The notes under the pieces: generated by a model | Databases searched by the model: none | What the model was told of the DNA's origin: nothing | What the model saw: only the letters and a program-made list of their open reading frames with translations | Shown here: positions 12,281-27,611 of the stretch, one piece after another | How the letters are laid out: each line of letters starts with the position of its first letter | How positions within the stretch are numbered: the stretch's first letter is position 1 | Position numbers and translations under genes: made by a program | NCBI GenBank assembly: GCA_037178625.1 | Contig: CM074137.1 | Coordinates: 2,046,001-2,110,000, forward strand | DNA length: 64,000 nt | From: Skeletonema tropicum | Lineage: Eukaryota > Bacillariophyta > Thalassiosirophyceae > Thalassiosirales > Thalassiosiraceae | Reading direction: 5' to 3'

Positions 12281-13960
12281 ATGGTTGTATGGTGTGTGAG
12301 AGTGAGAGGACGGAGGATGGTTGATACATATTAGTATTAGCGCGGACCTCAGAGGAGAGTCTGCAGCTGCTAGATAGATAAGAGTTTGCCAAGAGGGATT
12401 AATCGATGGCAAGTAATATAATATATGTTGTTTAGGTTTTACTAAAGTAGTCATTCTATTCTATTGAGTTAGAGATACCTCCTCCGATATGTTGACTTGT
12501 AGTGATCGCAGCAAGTAAGACGAATAAACACTATTATTGTACCCTTTCATTCCTCTCCAAATCATCCTCTTCCTTAATATCTCCCGTTGCAGTTGTCGTA
12601 TCAAGACAATGAGTAGTGATTTGGAACGCTCTCGCCAATCCCTATCGATTGTTACTATTACCAAGGCCAAATATCGACCCTTTGTTAATCGAATCAACTA
12701 AATCGACCCCTAGAAGTCGAGCGCTGTTTTCAATGGCAGTGCTCCGCTCGTTGCGTTGCGCTCGCCTCGCTTCGTAGATAACAATGAGACGAGCATTGGA
12801 ATCGTCAATTCAAGCTCTATCGAATTCGAACAGTCCAATATTCATATCAATGACAGTTGGTACGATGTAAGATCTCAAAAAGCGACCACCTTAATCAGCC
12901 TCGTCAATGATTAGTTGGCACGGGGTGGGCTCTAAACGCTGCGCTGAAGACACTCATGACGATCAGCCTCATCCATCCAGAAGGTACGTGTGTGTTAATA
13001 GACGCACGAGGGAACTATTTATCAACTTCTACTACAATACAGTGGAGTCCATGATTTGTTGGCACGGGCGAGCGGGTGATTGGCACGGCGTATAGTAATG
13101 ATTGGCACGGCAGTAGGTGCTACTACTTCTTATTGCCATTGTGCTTGCTTGCTTCGTCTTCGCTTCGTTGATCGGTGTCGGTCAAAAAGTGAGAAGCTGT
13201 CAATGTCGCAACTCACCCCGAACCCACAAAATCAAATCCAAAGATCCAAAGCAGACACCACTTCAAATGCTGCATGCTGCATCCAATACCAATAGAGTAG
13301 CCAACTCCACCAGGCAGCAACATCAAAGCGAGCCGACCGCTTCCTGCCAGTAGAACAAGAACTATCACACTGTTGCTGGGTGGTATTATTATTATTGCCG
13401 AGCGTATGATGTAGCCCTTGCCGGATGATGAATGATGACGGTGCACCTCCCACATGTCGAGTGAACCCATCATGGAGCCCACCGCTCTCCAGTGATTACA
13501 GAGATGAATAATCTAATATTCGAATGGATCTTACCTGATCGTATCTACAGCAGTGTCTTCAGCGCAGCGTCTGGATCTTAGATGTAACAATTGTCATGGA
13601 CGGTCACGGTCGGTGCTGAGTGCTGATCGTCTACAACTGTCTGAGCTGTGATTATATAGGAGTATTTTGACGATGAAAGTCTGATCAGGGCATTAATCGA
13701 TTCGATGCAGCTTGAAGAGACGATTCGAATAGTGGTCACATTGTCAACTTTTGGATATTATCTGTTTGGAAATTCTGGCTGTCAAGCCGGATTGAGATTC
13801 AATTTGGCCGGCTGTCGCTGTCGGCTGCCTCGCTCGTGCTGAACGTAGACGTAGCACCGTTTTTTAACCAAGACGATCAAACAAAAGTCGTCCAATCAAG
13901 CTCATTCAACAACTAATCGATAGAGCTCAACGAGAGCTTTCCAAAACGACACTCATCGCC

Positions 13961-15011
13961 TTCTTCCGCACGACGTCTCGACGGTGACGACAATCAACAA
14001 GTCGACTACAGCTGGGTAGCCAACTACTCACTCAAATTCCAAGGATGTCACACTACACCCCAATGGAACGAAGATGCCAACGACGGCGGCGACGACGAGG
14101 GCGATATCAAACTCACCAACCTCAACCTAGTCCGCTTCCGCCTCTGCCCCACCAACACCTGCGCCACCGATAGTGCCTACGGCTGCAAATCCGGCTATGG
14201 CGACTACATCATCTCCATGGACACTTATCTGCAATCCTATCTAGATGCAGTCCAACAAGATCAAGATTACAATTGTGAATACGCCCGTAGTAACGAATGT
14301 GGATGTTATAACAACAATGGCAATGGGGATGATAATTATGGAACGTTTGAGAAGTGTGAGTATGACTGTTTTATGAATAAGGGGATGGAGTATTGTGTGG
14401 ACAATAATCCCTATGCAGAGGAGAACGGTGGACAGCAGCAGCAAGAGGTGGACGAGGAGTGGGATTTGATGGATATGGTGACTTGTCAGCAGTTGAATGG
14501 AGAAGCGTACTATACTGGAGCGTATTGTTCGAGTGATGGAGGATCCATTCTCATGGGGGTCTTTACAGATGATACCTGTAGCAACCTAGCCGATGTCTAT
14601 GGCGGTGAAGACGTGTACACGTCCATTACTGGGAAGGAACTTCCTCATGCTCAAACGACACTGATTGGAAATGAATGCATGTCTTGTATGGAAGGAGGTG
14701 ATGCCAATTACAATGATCAACAGGATGCAGATGCAGTCAAGGAGGGATGTGAGGCAATCTACCTCGAGGCAGGAAAGTGTGAACAGACTTTGAACGGTGG
14801 TGGAAGTGGCAACAACAAGGCATGTCAATTCATGGAGGGTATCAACATGGTCTACAAGGATGGTGGAATGTTCTCCAAGTCTCATTCTAGTTCGGCTGCG
14901 GGGGTGTTTATTGGGTTGTTTAGTTGTTCGTTCATTCTTCTCTCGACGTATGCGTTTTATTTGAAGAGTAAGCTTGATCGTGCCAAGGTTCAGCTTGTGG
15001 ATGACATGTAG
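13961..15011 (+). pseudogene. Cys-rich membrane protein copy 6, 5'-truncated
   Basis: This is an intact frame from the unit junction to the stop (first Met at 14217), with a standard 2730-base unit. Confidence 0.7.
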
Positions 15012-16690
15012 ATGGTTGTATGGTGTGTGAGAGTGAGAGGACGGAGGATGGTTGATACATATTAGTATTAGCGCGGACCTCAGAGGAGAGTCTGCAGCTG
15101 CTAGATAGATAAGAGTTTGCCAAGAGGGATTAATCGATGGCAAGTAATATAATATATGTTGTTTAGGTTTTACTAAAGTAGTCATTCTATTCTATTGAGT
15201 TAGAGATACCTCCTCCGATATGTTGACTTGTAGTGATCGCAGCAAGTAAGACGAATAAACACTATTATTGTACCCTTTCATTCCTCTCCAAATCATCCTC
15301 TTCCTTAATATCTCCCGTTGCAGTTGTCGTATCAAGACAATGAGTAGTGATTTGGAACGCTCTCGCCAATCCCTATCGATTGTTACTATTACCAAGGCCA
15401 AATATCGACCCTTTGTTAATCGAATCAACTAAATCGACCCCTAGAAGTCGAGCGCTGTTTTCAATGGCAGTGCTCCGCTCGTTGCGTTGCGCTCGCCTCG
15501 CTTCGTAGATAACAATGAGACGAGCATTGGAATCGTCAATTCAAGCTCTATCGAATTCGAACAGTCCAATATTCATATCAATGACAGTTGGTACGATGTA
15601 AGATCTCAAAAAGCGACCACCTTAATCAGCCTCGTCAATGATTAGTTGGCACGGGGTGGGCTCTAAACGCTGCGCTGAAGACACTCATGACGATCAGCCT
15701 CATCCATCCAGAAGGTACGTGTGTGTTAATAGACGCACGAGGGAACTATTTATCAACTTCTACTACAATACAGTGGAGTCCATGATTTGTTGGCACGGGC
15801 GAGCGGGTGATTGGCACGGCGTATAGTAATGATTGGCACGGCAGTAGGTGCTACTACTTCTTATTGCCATTGTGCTTGCTTGCTTCGTCTTCGCTTCGTT
15901 GATCGGTGTCGGTCAAAAAGTGAGAAGCTGTCAATGTCGCAACTCACCCCGAACCCACAAAATCAAATCCAAAGATCCAAAGCAGACACCACTTCAAATG
16001 CTGCATGCTGCATCCAATACCAATAGAGTAGCCAACTCCACCAGGCAGCAACATCAAAGCGAGCCGACCGCTTCCTGCCAGTAGAACAAGAACTATCACA
16101 CTGTTGCTGGGTGGTATTATTATTATTGCCGAGCGTATGATGTAGCCCTTGCCGGATGATGAATGATGACGGTGCACCTCCCACATGTCGAGTGAACCCA
16201 TCATGGAGCCCACCGCTCTCCAGTGATTACAGAGATGAATAATCTAATATTCGAATGGATCTTACCTGATCGTATCTACAGCAGTGTCTTCAGCGCAGCG
16301 TCTGGATCTTAGATGTAACAATTGTCATGGACGGTCACGGTCGGTGCTGAGTGCTGATCGTCTACAACTGTCTGAGCTGTGATTATATAGGAGTATTTTG
16401 ACGATGAAAGTCTGATCAGGGCATTAATCGATTCGATGCAGCTTGAAGAGACGATTCGAATAGTGGTCACATTGTCAACTTTTGGATATTATCTGTTTGG
16501 AAATTCTGGCTGTCAAGCCGGATTGAGATTCAATTTGGCCGGCTGTCGCTGTCGGCTGCCTCGCTCGTGCTGAACGTAGACGTAGCACCGTTTTTAACCA
16601 AGACGATCAAACAAAAGTCGTCCAATCAAGCTCATTCAACAACTAATCGATAGAGCTCAACGAGAGCTTTCCAAAACGACACTCATCGCC

Positions 16691-17741
16691 TTCTTCCGCA
16701 CGACGTCTCGACGGTGACGACAATCAACAAGTCGACTACAGCTGGGTAGCCAACTACTCACTCAAATTCCAAGGATGTCACACTACACCCCAATGGAACG
16801 AAGATGCCAACGACGGCGGCGACGACGAGGGCGATATCAAACTCACCAACCTCAACCTAGTCCGCTTCCGCCTCTGCCCCACCAACACCTGCGCCACCGA
16901 TAGTGCCTACGGCTGCAAATCCGGCTATGGCGACTACATCATCTCCATGGACACTTATCTGCAATCCTATCTAGATGCAGTCCAACAAGATCAAGATTAC
17001 AATTGTGAATACGCCCGTAGTAACGAATGTGGATGTTATAACAACAATGGCAATGGGGATGATAATTATGGAACGTTTGAGAAGTGTGAGTATGACTGTT
17101 TTATGAATAAGGGGATGGAGTATTGTGTGGACAATAATCCCTATGCAGAGGAGAACGGTGGACAGCAGCAGCAAGAGGTGGACGAGGAGTGGGATTTGAT
17201 GGATATGGTGACTTGTCAGCAGTTGAATGGAGAAGCGTACTATACTGGAGCGTATTGTTCGAGTGATGGAGGATCCATTCTCATGGGGGTCTTTACAGAT
17301 GATACCTGTAGCAACCTAGCCGATGTCTATGGCGGTGAAGACGTGTACACGTCCATTACTGGGAAGGAACTTCCTCATGCTCAAACGACACTGATTGGAA
17401 ATGAATGCATGTCTTGTATGGAAGGAGGTGATGCCAATTACAATGATCAACAGGATGCAGATGCAGTCAAGGAGGGATGTGAGGCAATCTACCTCGAGGC
17501 AGGAAAGTGTGAACAGACTTTGAACGGTGGTGGAAGTGGCAACAACAAGGCATGTCAATTCATGGAGGGTATCAACATGGTCTACAAGGATGGTGGAATG
17601 TTCTCCAAGTCTCATTCTAGTTCGGCTGCGGGGGTGTTTATTGGGTTGTTTAGTTGTTCGTTCATTCTTCTCTCGACGTATGCGTTTTATTTGAAGAGTA
17701 AGCTTGATCGTGCCAAGGTTCAGCTTGTGGATGACATGTAG
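16691..17741 (+). pseudogene. Cys-rich membrane protein copy 7, 5'-truncated
   Basis: The coding part is unchanged. The spacer has one extra C near 18058 (TTGTCCGTATC), which artificially lengthens a small plus-strand frame to 66 codons (17963-18163); no other unit has it. Confidence 0.7.
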
Positions 17742-19421
17742 ATGGTTGTATGGTGTGTGAGAGTGAGAGGACGGAGGATGGTTGATACATATTAGTATTA
17801 GCGCGGACCTCAGAGGAGAGTCTGCAGCTGCTAGATAGATAAGAGTTTGCCAAGAGGGATTAATCGATGGCAAGTAATATAATATATGTTGTTTAGGTTT
17901 TACTAAAGTAGTCATTCTATTCTATTGAGTTAGAGATACCTCCTCCGATATGTTGACTTGTAGTGATCGCAGCAAGTAAGACGAATAAACACTATTATTG
18001 TACCCTTTCATTCCTCTCCAAATCATCCTCTTCCTTAATATCTCCCGTTGCAGTTGTCCGTATCAAGACAATGAGTAGTGATTTGGAACGCTCTCGCCAA
18101 TCCCTATCGATTGTTACTATTACCAAGGCCAAATATCGACCCTTTGTTAATCGAATCAACTAAATCGACCCCTAGAAGTCGAGCGCTGTTTTCAATGGCA
18201 GTGCTCCGCTCGTTGCGTTGCGCTCGCCTCGCTTCGTAGATAACAATGAGACGAGCATTGGAATCGTCAATTCAAGCTCTATCGAATTCGAACAGTCCAA
18301 TATTCATATCAATGACAGTTGGTACGATGTAAGATCTCAAAAAGCGACCACCTTAATCAGCCTCGTCAATGATTAGTTGGCACGGGGTGGGCTCTAAACG
18401 CTGCGCTGAAGACACTCATGACGATCAGCCTCATCCATCCAGAAGGTACGTGTGTGTTAATAGACGCACGAGGGAACTATTTATCAACTTCTACTACAAT
18501 ACAGTGGAGTCCATGATTTGTTGGCACGGGCGAGCGGGTGATTGGCACGGCGTATAGTAATGATTGGCACGGCAGTAGGTGCTACTACTTCTTATTGCCA
18601 TTGTGCTTGCTTGCTTCGTCTTCGCTTCGTTGATCGGTGTCGGTCAAAAAGTGAGAAGCTGTCAATGTCGCAACTCACCCCGAACCCACAAAATCAAATC
18701 CAAAGATCCAAAGCAGACACCACTTCAAATGCTGCATGCTGCATCCAATACCAATAGAGTAGCCAACTCCACCAGGCAGCAACATCAAAGCGAGCCGACC
18801 GCTTCCTGCCAGTAGAACAAGAACTATCACACTGTTGCTGGGTGGTATTATTATTATTGCCGAGCGTATGATGTAGCCCTTGCCGGATGATGAATGATGA
18901 CGGTGCACCTCCCACATGTCGAGTGAACCCATCATGGAGCCCACCGCTCTCCAGTGATTACAGAGATGAATAATCTAATATTCGAATGGATCTTACCTGA
19001 TCGTATCTACAGCAGTGTCTTCAGCGCAGCGTCTGGATCTTAGATGTAACAATTGTCATGGACGGTCACGGTCGGTGCTGAGTGCTGATCGTCTACAACT
19101 GTCTGAGCTGTGATTATATAGGAGTATTTTGACGATGAAAGTCTGATCAGGGCATTAATCGATTCGATGCAGCTTGAAGAGACGATTCGAATAGTGGTCA
19201 CATTGTCAACTTTTGGATATTATCTGTTTGGAAATTCTGGCTGTCAAGCCGGATTGAGATTCAATTTGGCCGGCTGTCGCTGTCGGCTGCCTCGCTCGTG
19301 CTGAACGTAGACGTAGCACCGTTTTTAACCAAGACGATCAAACAAAAGTCGTCCAATCAAGCTCATTCAACAACTAATCGATAGAGCTCAACGAGAGCTT
19401 TCCAAAACGACACTCATCGCC

Positions 19422-20472
19422 TTCTTCCGCACGACGTCTCGACGGTGACGACAATCAACAAGTCGACTACAGCTGGGTAGCCAACTACTCACTCAAATTC
19501 CAAGGATGTCACACTACACCCCAATGGAACGAAGATGCCAACGACGGCGGCGACGACGAGGGCGATATCAAACTCACCAACCTCAACCTAGTCCGCTTCC
19601 GCCTCTGCCCCACCAACACCTGCGCCACCGATAGTGCCTACGGCTGCAAATCCGGCTATGGCGACTACATCATCTCCATGGACACTTATCTGCAATCCTA
19701 TCTAGATGCAGTCCAACAAGATCAAGATTACAATTGTGAATACGCCCGTAGTAACGAATGTGGATGTTATAACAACAATGGCAATGGGGATGATAATTAT
19801 GGAACGTTTGAGAAGTGTGAGTATGACTGTTTTATGAATAAGGGGATGGAGTATTGTGTGGACAATAATCCCTATGCAGAGGAGAACGGTGGACAGCAGC
19901 AGCAAGAGGTGGACGAGGAGTGGGATTTGATGGATATGGTGACTTGTCAGCAGTTGAATGGAGAAGCGTACTATACTGGAGCGTATTGTTCGAGTGATGG
20001 AGGATCCATTCTCATGGGGGTCTTTACAGATGATACCTGTAGCAACCTAGCCGATGTCTATGGCGGTGAAGACGTGTACACGTCCATTACTGGGAAGGAA
20101 CTTCCTCATGCTCAAACGACACTGATTGGAAATGAATGCATGTCTTGTATGGAAGGAGGTGATGCCAATTACAATGATCAACAGGATGCAGATGCAGTCA
20201 AGGAGGGATGTGAGGCAATCTACCTCGAGGCAGGAAAGTGTGAACAGACTTTGAACGGTGGTGGAAGTGGCAACAACAAGGCATGTCAATTCATGGAGGG
20301 TATCAACATGGTCTACAAGGATGGTGGAATGTTCTCCAAGTCTCATTCTAGTTCGGCTGCGGGGGTGTTTATTGGGTTGTTTAGTTGTTCGTTCATTCTT
20401 CTCTCGACGTATGCGTTTTATTTGAAGAGTAAGCTTGATCGTGCCAAGGTTCAGCTTGTGGATGACATGTAG
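19422..20472 (+). pseudogene. Cys-rich membrane protein copy 8, 5'-truncated
   Basis: Intact truncated frame, first Met at 19678. I noticed no unit-specific change. Confidence 0.7.
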
Positions 20473-22151
20473 ATGGTTGTATGGTGTGTGAGAGTGAGAG
20501 GACGGAGGATGGTTGATACATATTAGTATTAGCGCGGACCTCAGAGGAGAGTCTGCAGCTGCTAGATAGATAAGAGTTTGCCAAGAGGGATTAATCGATG
20601 GCAAGTAATATAATATATGTTGTTTAGGTTTTACTAAAGTAGTCATTCTATTCTATTGAGTTAGAGATACCTCCTCCGATATGTTGACTTGTAGTGATCG
20701 CAGCAAGTAAGACGAATAAACACTATTATTGTACCCTTTCATTCCTCTCCAAATCATCCTCTTCCTTAATATCTCCCGTTGCAGTTGTCGTATCAAGACA
20801 ATGAGTAGTGATTTGGAACGCTCTCGCCAATCCCTATCGATTGTTACTATTACCAAGGCCAAATATCGACCCTTTGTTAATCGAATCAACTAAATCGACC
20901 CCTAGAAGTCGAGCGCTGTTTTCAATGGCAGTGCTCCGCTCGTTGCGTTGCGCTCGCCTCGCTTCGTAGATAACAATGAGACGAGCATTGGAATCGTCAA
21001 TTCAAGCTCTATCGAATTCGAACAGTCCAATATTCATATCAATGACAGTTGGTACGATGTAAGATCTCAAAAAGCGACCACCTTAATCAGCCTCGTCAAT
21101 GATTAGTTGGCACGGGGTGGGCTCTAAACGCTGCGCTGAAGACACTCATGACGATCAGCCTCATCCATCCAGAAGGTACGTGTGTGTTAATAGACGCACG
21201 AGGGAACTATTTATCAACTTCTACTACAATACAGTGGAGTCCATGATTTGTTGGCACGGGCGAGCGGGTGATTGGCACGGCGTATAGTAATGATTGGCAC
21301 GGCAGTAGGTGCTACTACTTCTTATTGCCATTGTGCTTGCTTGCTTCGTCTTCGCTTCGTTGATCGGTGTCGGTCAAAAAGTGAGAAGCTGTCAATGTCG
21401 CAACTCACCCCGAACCCACAAAATCAAATCCAAAGATCCAAAGCAGACACCACTTCAAATGCTGCATGCTGCATCCAATACCAATAGAGTAGCCAACTCC
21501 ACCAGGCAGCAACATCAAAGCGAGCCGACCGCTTCCTGCCAGTAGAACAAGAACTATCACACTGTTGCTGGGTGGTATTATTATTATTGCCGAGCGTATG
21601 ATGTAGCCCTTGCCGGATGATGAATGATGACGGTGCACCTCCCACATGTCGAGTGAACCCATCATGGAGCCCACCGCTCTCCAGTGATTACAGAGATGAA
21701 TAATCTAATATTCGAATGGATCTTACCTGATCGTATCTACAGCAGTGTCTTCAGCGCAGCGTCTGGATCTTAGATGTAACAATTGTCATGGACGGTCACG
21801 GTCGGTGCTGAGTGCTGATCGTCTACAACTGTCTGAGCTGTGATTATATAGGAGTATTTTGACGATGAAAGTCTGATCAGGGCATTAATCGATTCGATGC
21901 AGCTTGAAGAGACGATTCGAATAGTGGTCACATTGTCAACTTTTGGATATTATCTGTTTGGAAATTCTGGCTGTCAAGCCGGATTGAGATTCAATTTGGC
22001 CGGCTGTCGCTGTCGGCTGCCTCGCTCGTGCTGAACGTAGACGTAGCACCGTTTTTAACCAAGACGATCAAACAAAAGTCGTCCAATCAAGCTCATTCAA
22101 CAACTAATCGATAGAGCTCAACGAGAGCTTTCCAAAACGACACTCATCGCC

Positions 22152-23202
22152 TTCTTCCGCACGACGTCTCGACGGTGACGACAATCAACAAGTCGACTAC
22201 AGCTGGGTAGCCAACTACTCACTCAAATTCCAAGGATGTCACACTACACCCCAATGGAACGAAGATGCCAACGACGGCGGCGACGACGAGGGCGATATCA
22301 AACTCACCAACCTCAACCTAGTCCGCTTCCGCCTCTGCCCCACCAACACCTGCGCCACCGATAGTGCCTACGGCTGCAAATCCGGCTATGGCGACTACAT
22401 CATCTCCATGGACACTTATCTGCAATCCTATCTAGATGCAGTCCAACAAGATCAAGATTACAATTGTGAATACGCCCGTAGTAACGAATGTGGATGTTAT
22501 AACAACAATGGCAATGGGGATGATAATTATGGAACGTTTGAGAAGTGTGAGTATGACTGTTTTATGAATAAGGGGATGGAGTATTGTGTGGACAATAATC
22601 CCTATGCAGAGGAGAACGGTGGACAGCAGCAGCAAGAGGTGGACGAGGAGTGGGATTTGATGGATATGGTGACTTGTCAGCAGTTGAATGGAGAAGCGTA
22701 CTATACTGGAGCGTATTGTTCGAGTGATGGAGGATCCATTCTCATGGGGGTCTTTACAGATGATACCTGTAGCAACCTAGCCGATGTCTATGGCGGTGAA
22801 GACGTGTACACGTCCATTACTGGGAAGGAACTTCCTCATGCTCAAACGACACTGATTGGAAATGAATGCATGTCTTGTATGGAAGGAGGTGATGCCAATT
22901 ACAATGATCAACAGGATGCAGATGCAGTCAAGGAGGGATGTGAGGCAATCTACCTCGAGGCAGGAAAGTGTGAACAGACTTTGAACGGTGGTGGAAGTGG
23001 CAACAACAAGGCATGTCAATTCATGGAGGGTATCAACATGGTCTACAAGGATGGTGGAATGTTCTCCAAGTCTCATTCTAGTTCGGCTGCGGGGGTGTTT
23101 ATTGGGTTGTTTAGTTGTTCGTTCATTCTTCTCTCGACGTATGCGTTTTATTTGAAGAGTAAGCTTGATCGTGCCAAGGTTCAGCTTGTGGATGACATGT
23201 AG
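22152..23202 (+). pseudogene. Cys-rich membrane protein copy 9, 5'-truncated
   Basis: Intact truncated frame, first Met at 22408. No unit-specific change noticed. Confidence 0.7.
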
Positions 23203-24881
23203 ATGGTTGTATGGTGTGTGAGAGTGAGAGGACGGAGGATGGTTGATACATATTAGTATTAGCGCGGACCTCAGAGGAGAGTCTGCAGCTGCTAGATAGA
23301 TAAGAGTTTGCCAAGAGGGATTAATCGATGGCAAGTAATATAATATATGTTGTTTAGGTTTTACTAAAGTAGTCATTCTATTCTATTGAGTTAGAGATAC
23401 CTCCTCCGATATGTTGACTTGTAGTGATCGCAGCAAGTAAGACGAATAAACACTATTATTGTACCCTTTCATTCCTCTCCAAATCATCCTCTTCCTTAAT
23501 ATCTCCCGTTGCAGTTGTCGTATCAAGACAATGAGTAGTGATTTGGAACGCTCTCGCCAATCCCTATCGATTGTTACTATTACCAAGGCCAAATATCGAC
23601 CCTTTGTTAATCGAATCAACTAAATCGACCCCTAGAAGTCGAGCGCTGTTTTCAATGGCAGTGCTCCGCTCGTTGCGTTGCGCTCGCCTCGCTTCGTAGA
23701 TAACAATGAGACGAGCATTGGAATCGTCAATTCAAGCTCTATCGAATTCGAACAGTCCAATATTCATATCAATGACAGTTGGTACGATGTAAGATCTCAA
23801 AAAGCGACCACCTTAATCAGCCTCGTCAATGATTAGTTGGCACGGGGTGGGCTCTAAACGCTGCGCTGAAGACACTCATGACGATCAGCCTCATCCATCC
23901 AGAAGGTACGTGTGTGTTAATAGACGCACGAGGGAACTATTTATCAACTTCTACTACAATACAGTGGAGTCCATGATTTGTTGGCACGGGCGAGCGGGTG
24001 ATTGGCACGGCGTATAGTAATGATTGGCACGGCAGTAGGTGCTACTACTTCTTATTGCCATTGTGCTTGCTTGCTTCGTCTTCGCTTCGTTGATCGGTGT
24101 CGGTCAAAAAGTGAGAAGCTGTCAATGTCGCAACTCACCCCGAACCCACAAAATCAAATCCAAAGATCCAAAGCAGACACCACTTCAAATGCTGCATGCT
24201 GCATCCAATACCAATAGAGTAGCCAACTCCACCAGGCAGCAACATCAAAGCGAGCCGACCGCTTCCTGCCAGTAGAACAAGAACTATCACACTGTTGCTG
24301 GGTGGTATTATTATTATTGCCGAGCGTATGATGTAGCCCTTGCCGGATGATGAATGATGACGGTGCACCTCCCACATGTCGAGTGAACCCATCATGGAGC
24401 CCACCGCTCTCCAGTGATTACAGAGATGAATAATCTAATATTCGAATGGATCTTACCTGATCGTATCTACAGCAGTGTCTTCAGCGCAGCGTCTGGATCT
24501 TAGATGTAACAATTGTCATGGACGGTCACGGTCGGTGCTGAGTGCTGATCGTCTACAACTGTCTGAGCTGTGATTATATAGGAGTATTTTGACGATGAAA
24601 GTCTGATCAGGGCATTAATCGATTCGATGCAGCTTGAAGAGACGATTCGAATAGTGGTCACATTGTCAACTTTTGGATATTATCTGTTTGGAAATTCTGG
24701 CTGTCAAGCCGGATTGAGATTCAATTTGGCCGGCTGTCGCTGTCGGCTGCCTCGCTCGTGCTGAACGTAGACGTAGCACCGTTTTTAACCAAGACGATCA
24801 AACAAAAGTCGTCCAATCAAGCTCATTCAACAACTAATCGATAGAGCTCAACGAGAGCTTTCCAAAACGACACTCATCGCC

Positions 24882-25932
24882 TTCTTCCGCACGACGTCTC
24901 GACGGTGACGACAATCAACAAGTCGACTACAGCTGGGTAGCCAACTACTCACTCAAATTCCAAGGATGTCACACTACACCCCAATGGAACGAAGATGCCA
25001 ACGACGGCGGCGACGACGAGGGCGATATCAAACTCACCAACCTCAACCTAGTCCGCTTCCGCCTCTGCCCCACCAACACCTGCGCCACCGATAGTGCCTA
25101 CGGCTGCAAATCCGGCTATGGCGACTACATCATCTCCATGGACACTTATCTGCAATCCTATCTAGATGCAGTCCAACAAGATCAAGATTACAATTGTGAA
25201 TACGCCCGTAGTAACGAATGTGGATGTTATAACAACAATGGCAATGGGGATGATAATTATGGAACGTTTGAGAAGTGTGAGTATGACTGTTTTATGAATA
25301 AGGGGATGGAGTATTGTGTGGACAATAATCCCTATGCAGAGGAGAACGGTGGACAGCAGCAGCAAGAGGTGGACGAGGAGTGGGATTTGATGGATATGGT
25401 GACTTGTCAGCAGTTGAATGGAGAAGCGTACTATACTGGAGCGTATTGTTCGAGTGATGGAGGATCCATTCTCATGGGGGTCTTTACAGATGATACCTGT
25501 AGCAACCTAGCCGATGTCTATGGCGGTGAAGACGTGTACACGTCCATTACTGGGAAGGAACTTCCTCATGCTCAAACGACACTGATTGGAAATGAATGCA
25601 TGTCTTGTATGGAAGGAGGTGATGCCAATTACAATGATCAACAGGATGCAGATGCAGTCAAGGAGGGATGTGAGGCAATCTACCTCGAGGCAGGAAAGTG
25701 TGAACAGACTTTGAACGGTGGTGGAAGTGGCAACAACAAGGCATGTCAATTCATGGAGGGTATCAACATGGTCTACAAGGATGGTGGAATGTTCTCCAAG
25801 TCTCATTCTAGTTCGGCTGCGGGGGTGTTTATTGGGTTGTTTAGTTGTTCGTTCATTCTTCTCTCGACGTATGCGTTTTATTTGAAGAGTAAGCTTGATC
25901 GTGCCAAGGTTCAGCTTGTGGATGACATGTAG
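24882..25932 (+). pseudogene. Cys-rich membrane protein copy 10, 5'-truncated
   Basis: Intact truncated frame, first Met at 25138. This is the last copy followed by a spacer. Confidence 0.7.
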
Positions 25933-27611
25933 ATGGTTGTATGGTGTGTGAGAGTGAGAGGACGGAGGATGGTTGATACATATTAGTATTAGCGCGGACC
26001 TCAGAGGAGAGTCTGCAGCTGCTAGATAGATAAGAGTTTGCCAAGAGGGATTAATCGATGGCAAGTAATATAATATATGTTGTTTAGGTTTTACTAAAGT
26101 AGTCATTCTATTCTATTGAGTTAGAGATACCTCCTCCGATATGTTGACTTGTAGTGATCGCAGCAAGTAAGACGAATAAACACTATTATTGTACCCTTTC
26201 ATTCCTCTCCAAATCATCCTCTTCCTTAATATCTCCCGTTGCAGTTGTCGTATCAAGACAATGAGTAGTGATTTGGAACGCTCTCGCCAATCCCTATCGA
26301 TTGTTACTATTACCAAGGCCAAATATCGACCCTTTGTTAATCGAATCAACTAAATCGACCCCTAGAAGTCGAGCGCTGTTTTCAATGGCAGTGCTCCGCT
26401 CGTTGCGTTGCGCTCGCCTCGCTTCGTAGATAACAATGAGACGAGCATTGGAATCGTCAATTCAAGCTCTATCGAATTCGAACAGTCCAATATTCATATC
26501 AATGACAGTTGGTACGATGTAAGATCTCAAAAAGCGACCACCTTAATCAGCCTCGTCAATGATTAGTTGGCACGGGGTGGGCTCTAAACGCTGCGCTGAA
26601 GACACTCATGACGATCAGCCTCATCCATCCAGAAGGTACGTGTGTGTTAATAGACGCACGAGGGAACTATTTATCAACTTCTACTACAATACAGTGGAGT
26701 CCATGATTTGTTGGCACGGGCGAGCGGGTGATTGGCACGGCGTATAGTAATGATTGGCACGGCAGTAGGTGCTACTACTTCTTATTGCCATTGTGCTTGC
26801 TTGCTTCGTCTTCGCTTCGTTGATCGGTGTCGGTCAAAAAGTGAGAAGCTGTCAATGTCGCAACTCACCCCGAACCCACAAAATCAAATCCAAAGATCCA
26901 AAGCAGACACCACTTCAAATGCTGCATGCTGCATCCAATACCAATAGAGTAGCCAACTCCACCAGGCAGCAACATCAAAGCGAGCCGACCGCTTCCTGCC
27001 AGTAGAACAAGAACTATCACACTGTTGCTGGGTGGTATTATTATTATTGCCGAGCGTATGATGTAGCCCTTGCCGGATGATGAATGATGACGGTGCACCT
27101 CCCACATGTCGAGTGAACCCATCATGGAGCCCACCGCTCTCCAGTGATTACAGAGATGAATAATCTAATATTCGAATGGATCTTACCTGATCGTATCTAC
27201 AGCAGTGTCTTCAGCGCAGCGTCTGGATCTTAGATGTAACAATTGTCATGGACGGTCACGGTCGGTGCTGAGTGCTGATCGTCTACAACTGTCTGAGCTG
27301 TGATTATATAGGAGTATTTTGACGATGAAAGTCTGATCAGGGCATTAATCGATTCGATGCAGCTTGAAGAGACGATTCGAATAGTGGTCACATTGTCAAC
27401 TTTTGGATATTATCTGTTTGGAAATTCTGGCTGTCAAGCCGGATTGAGATTCAATTTGGCCGGCTGTCGCTGTCGGCTGCCTCGCTCGTGCTGAACGTAG
27501 ACGTAGCACCGTTTTTAACCAAGACGATCAAACAAAAGTCGTCCAATCAAGCTCATTCAACAACTAATCGATAGAGCTCAACGAGAGCTTTCCAAAACGA
27601 CACTCATCGCC

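Noticed and set aside
17963..18163. 66-codon ORF seen only in array 1 unit 7
   Set aside because: Produced by a single inserted C; other units lack it.
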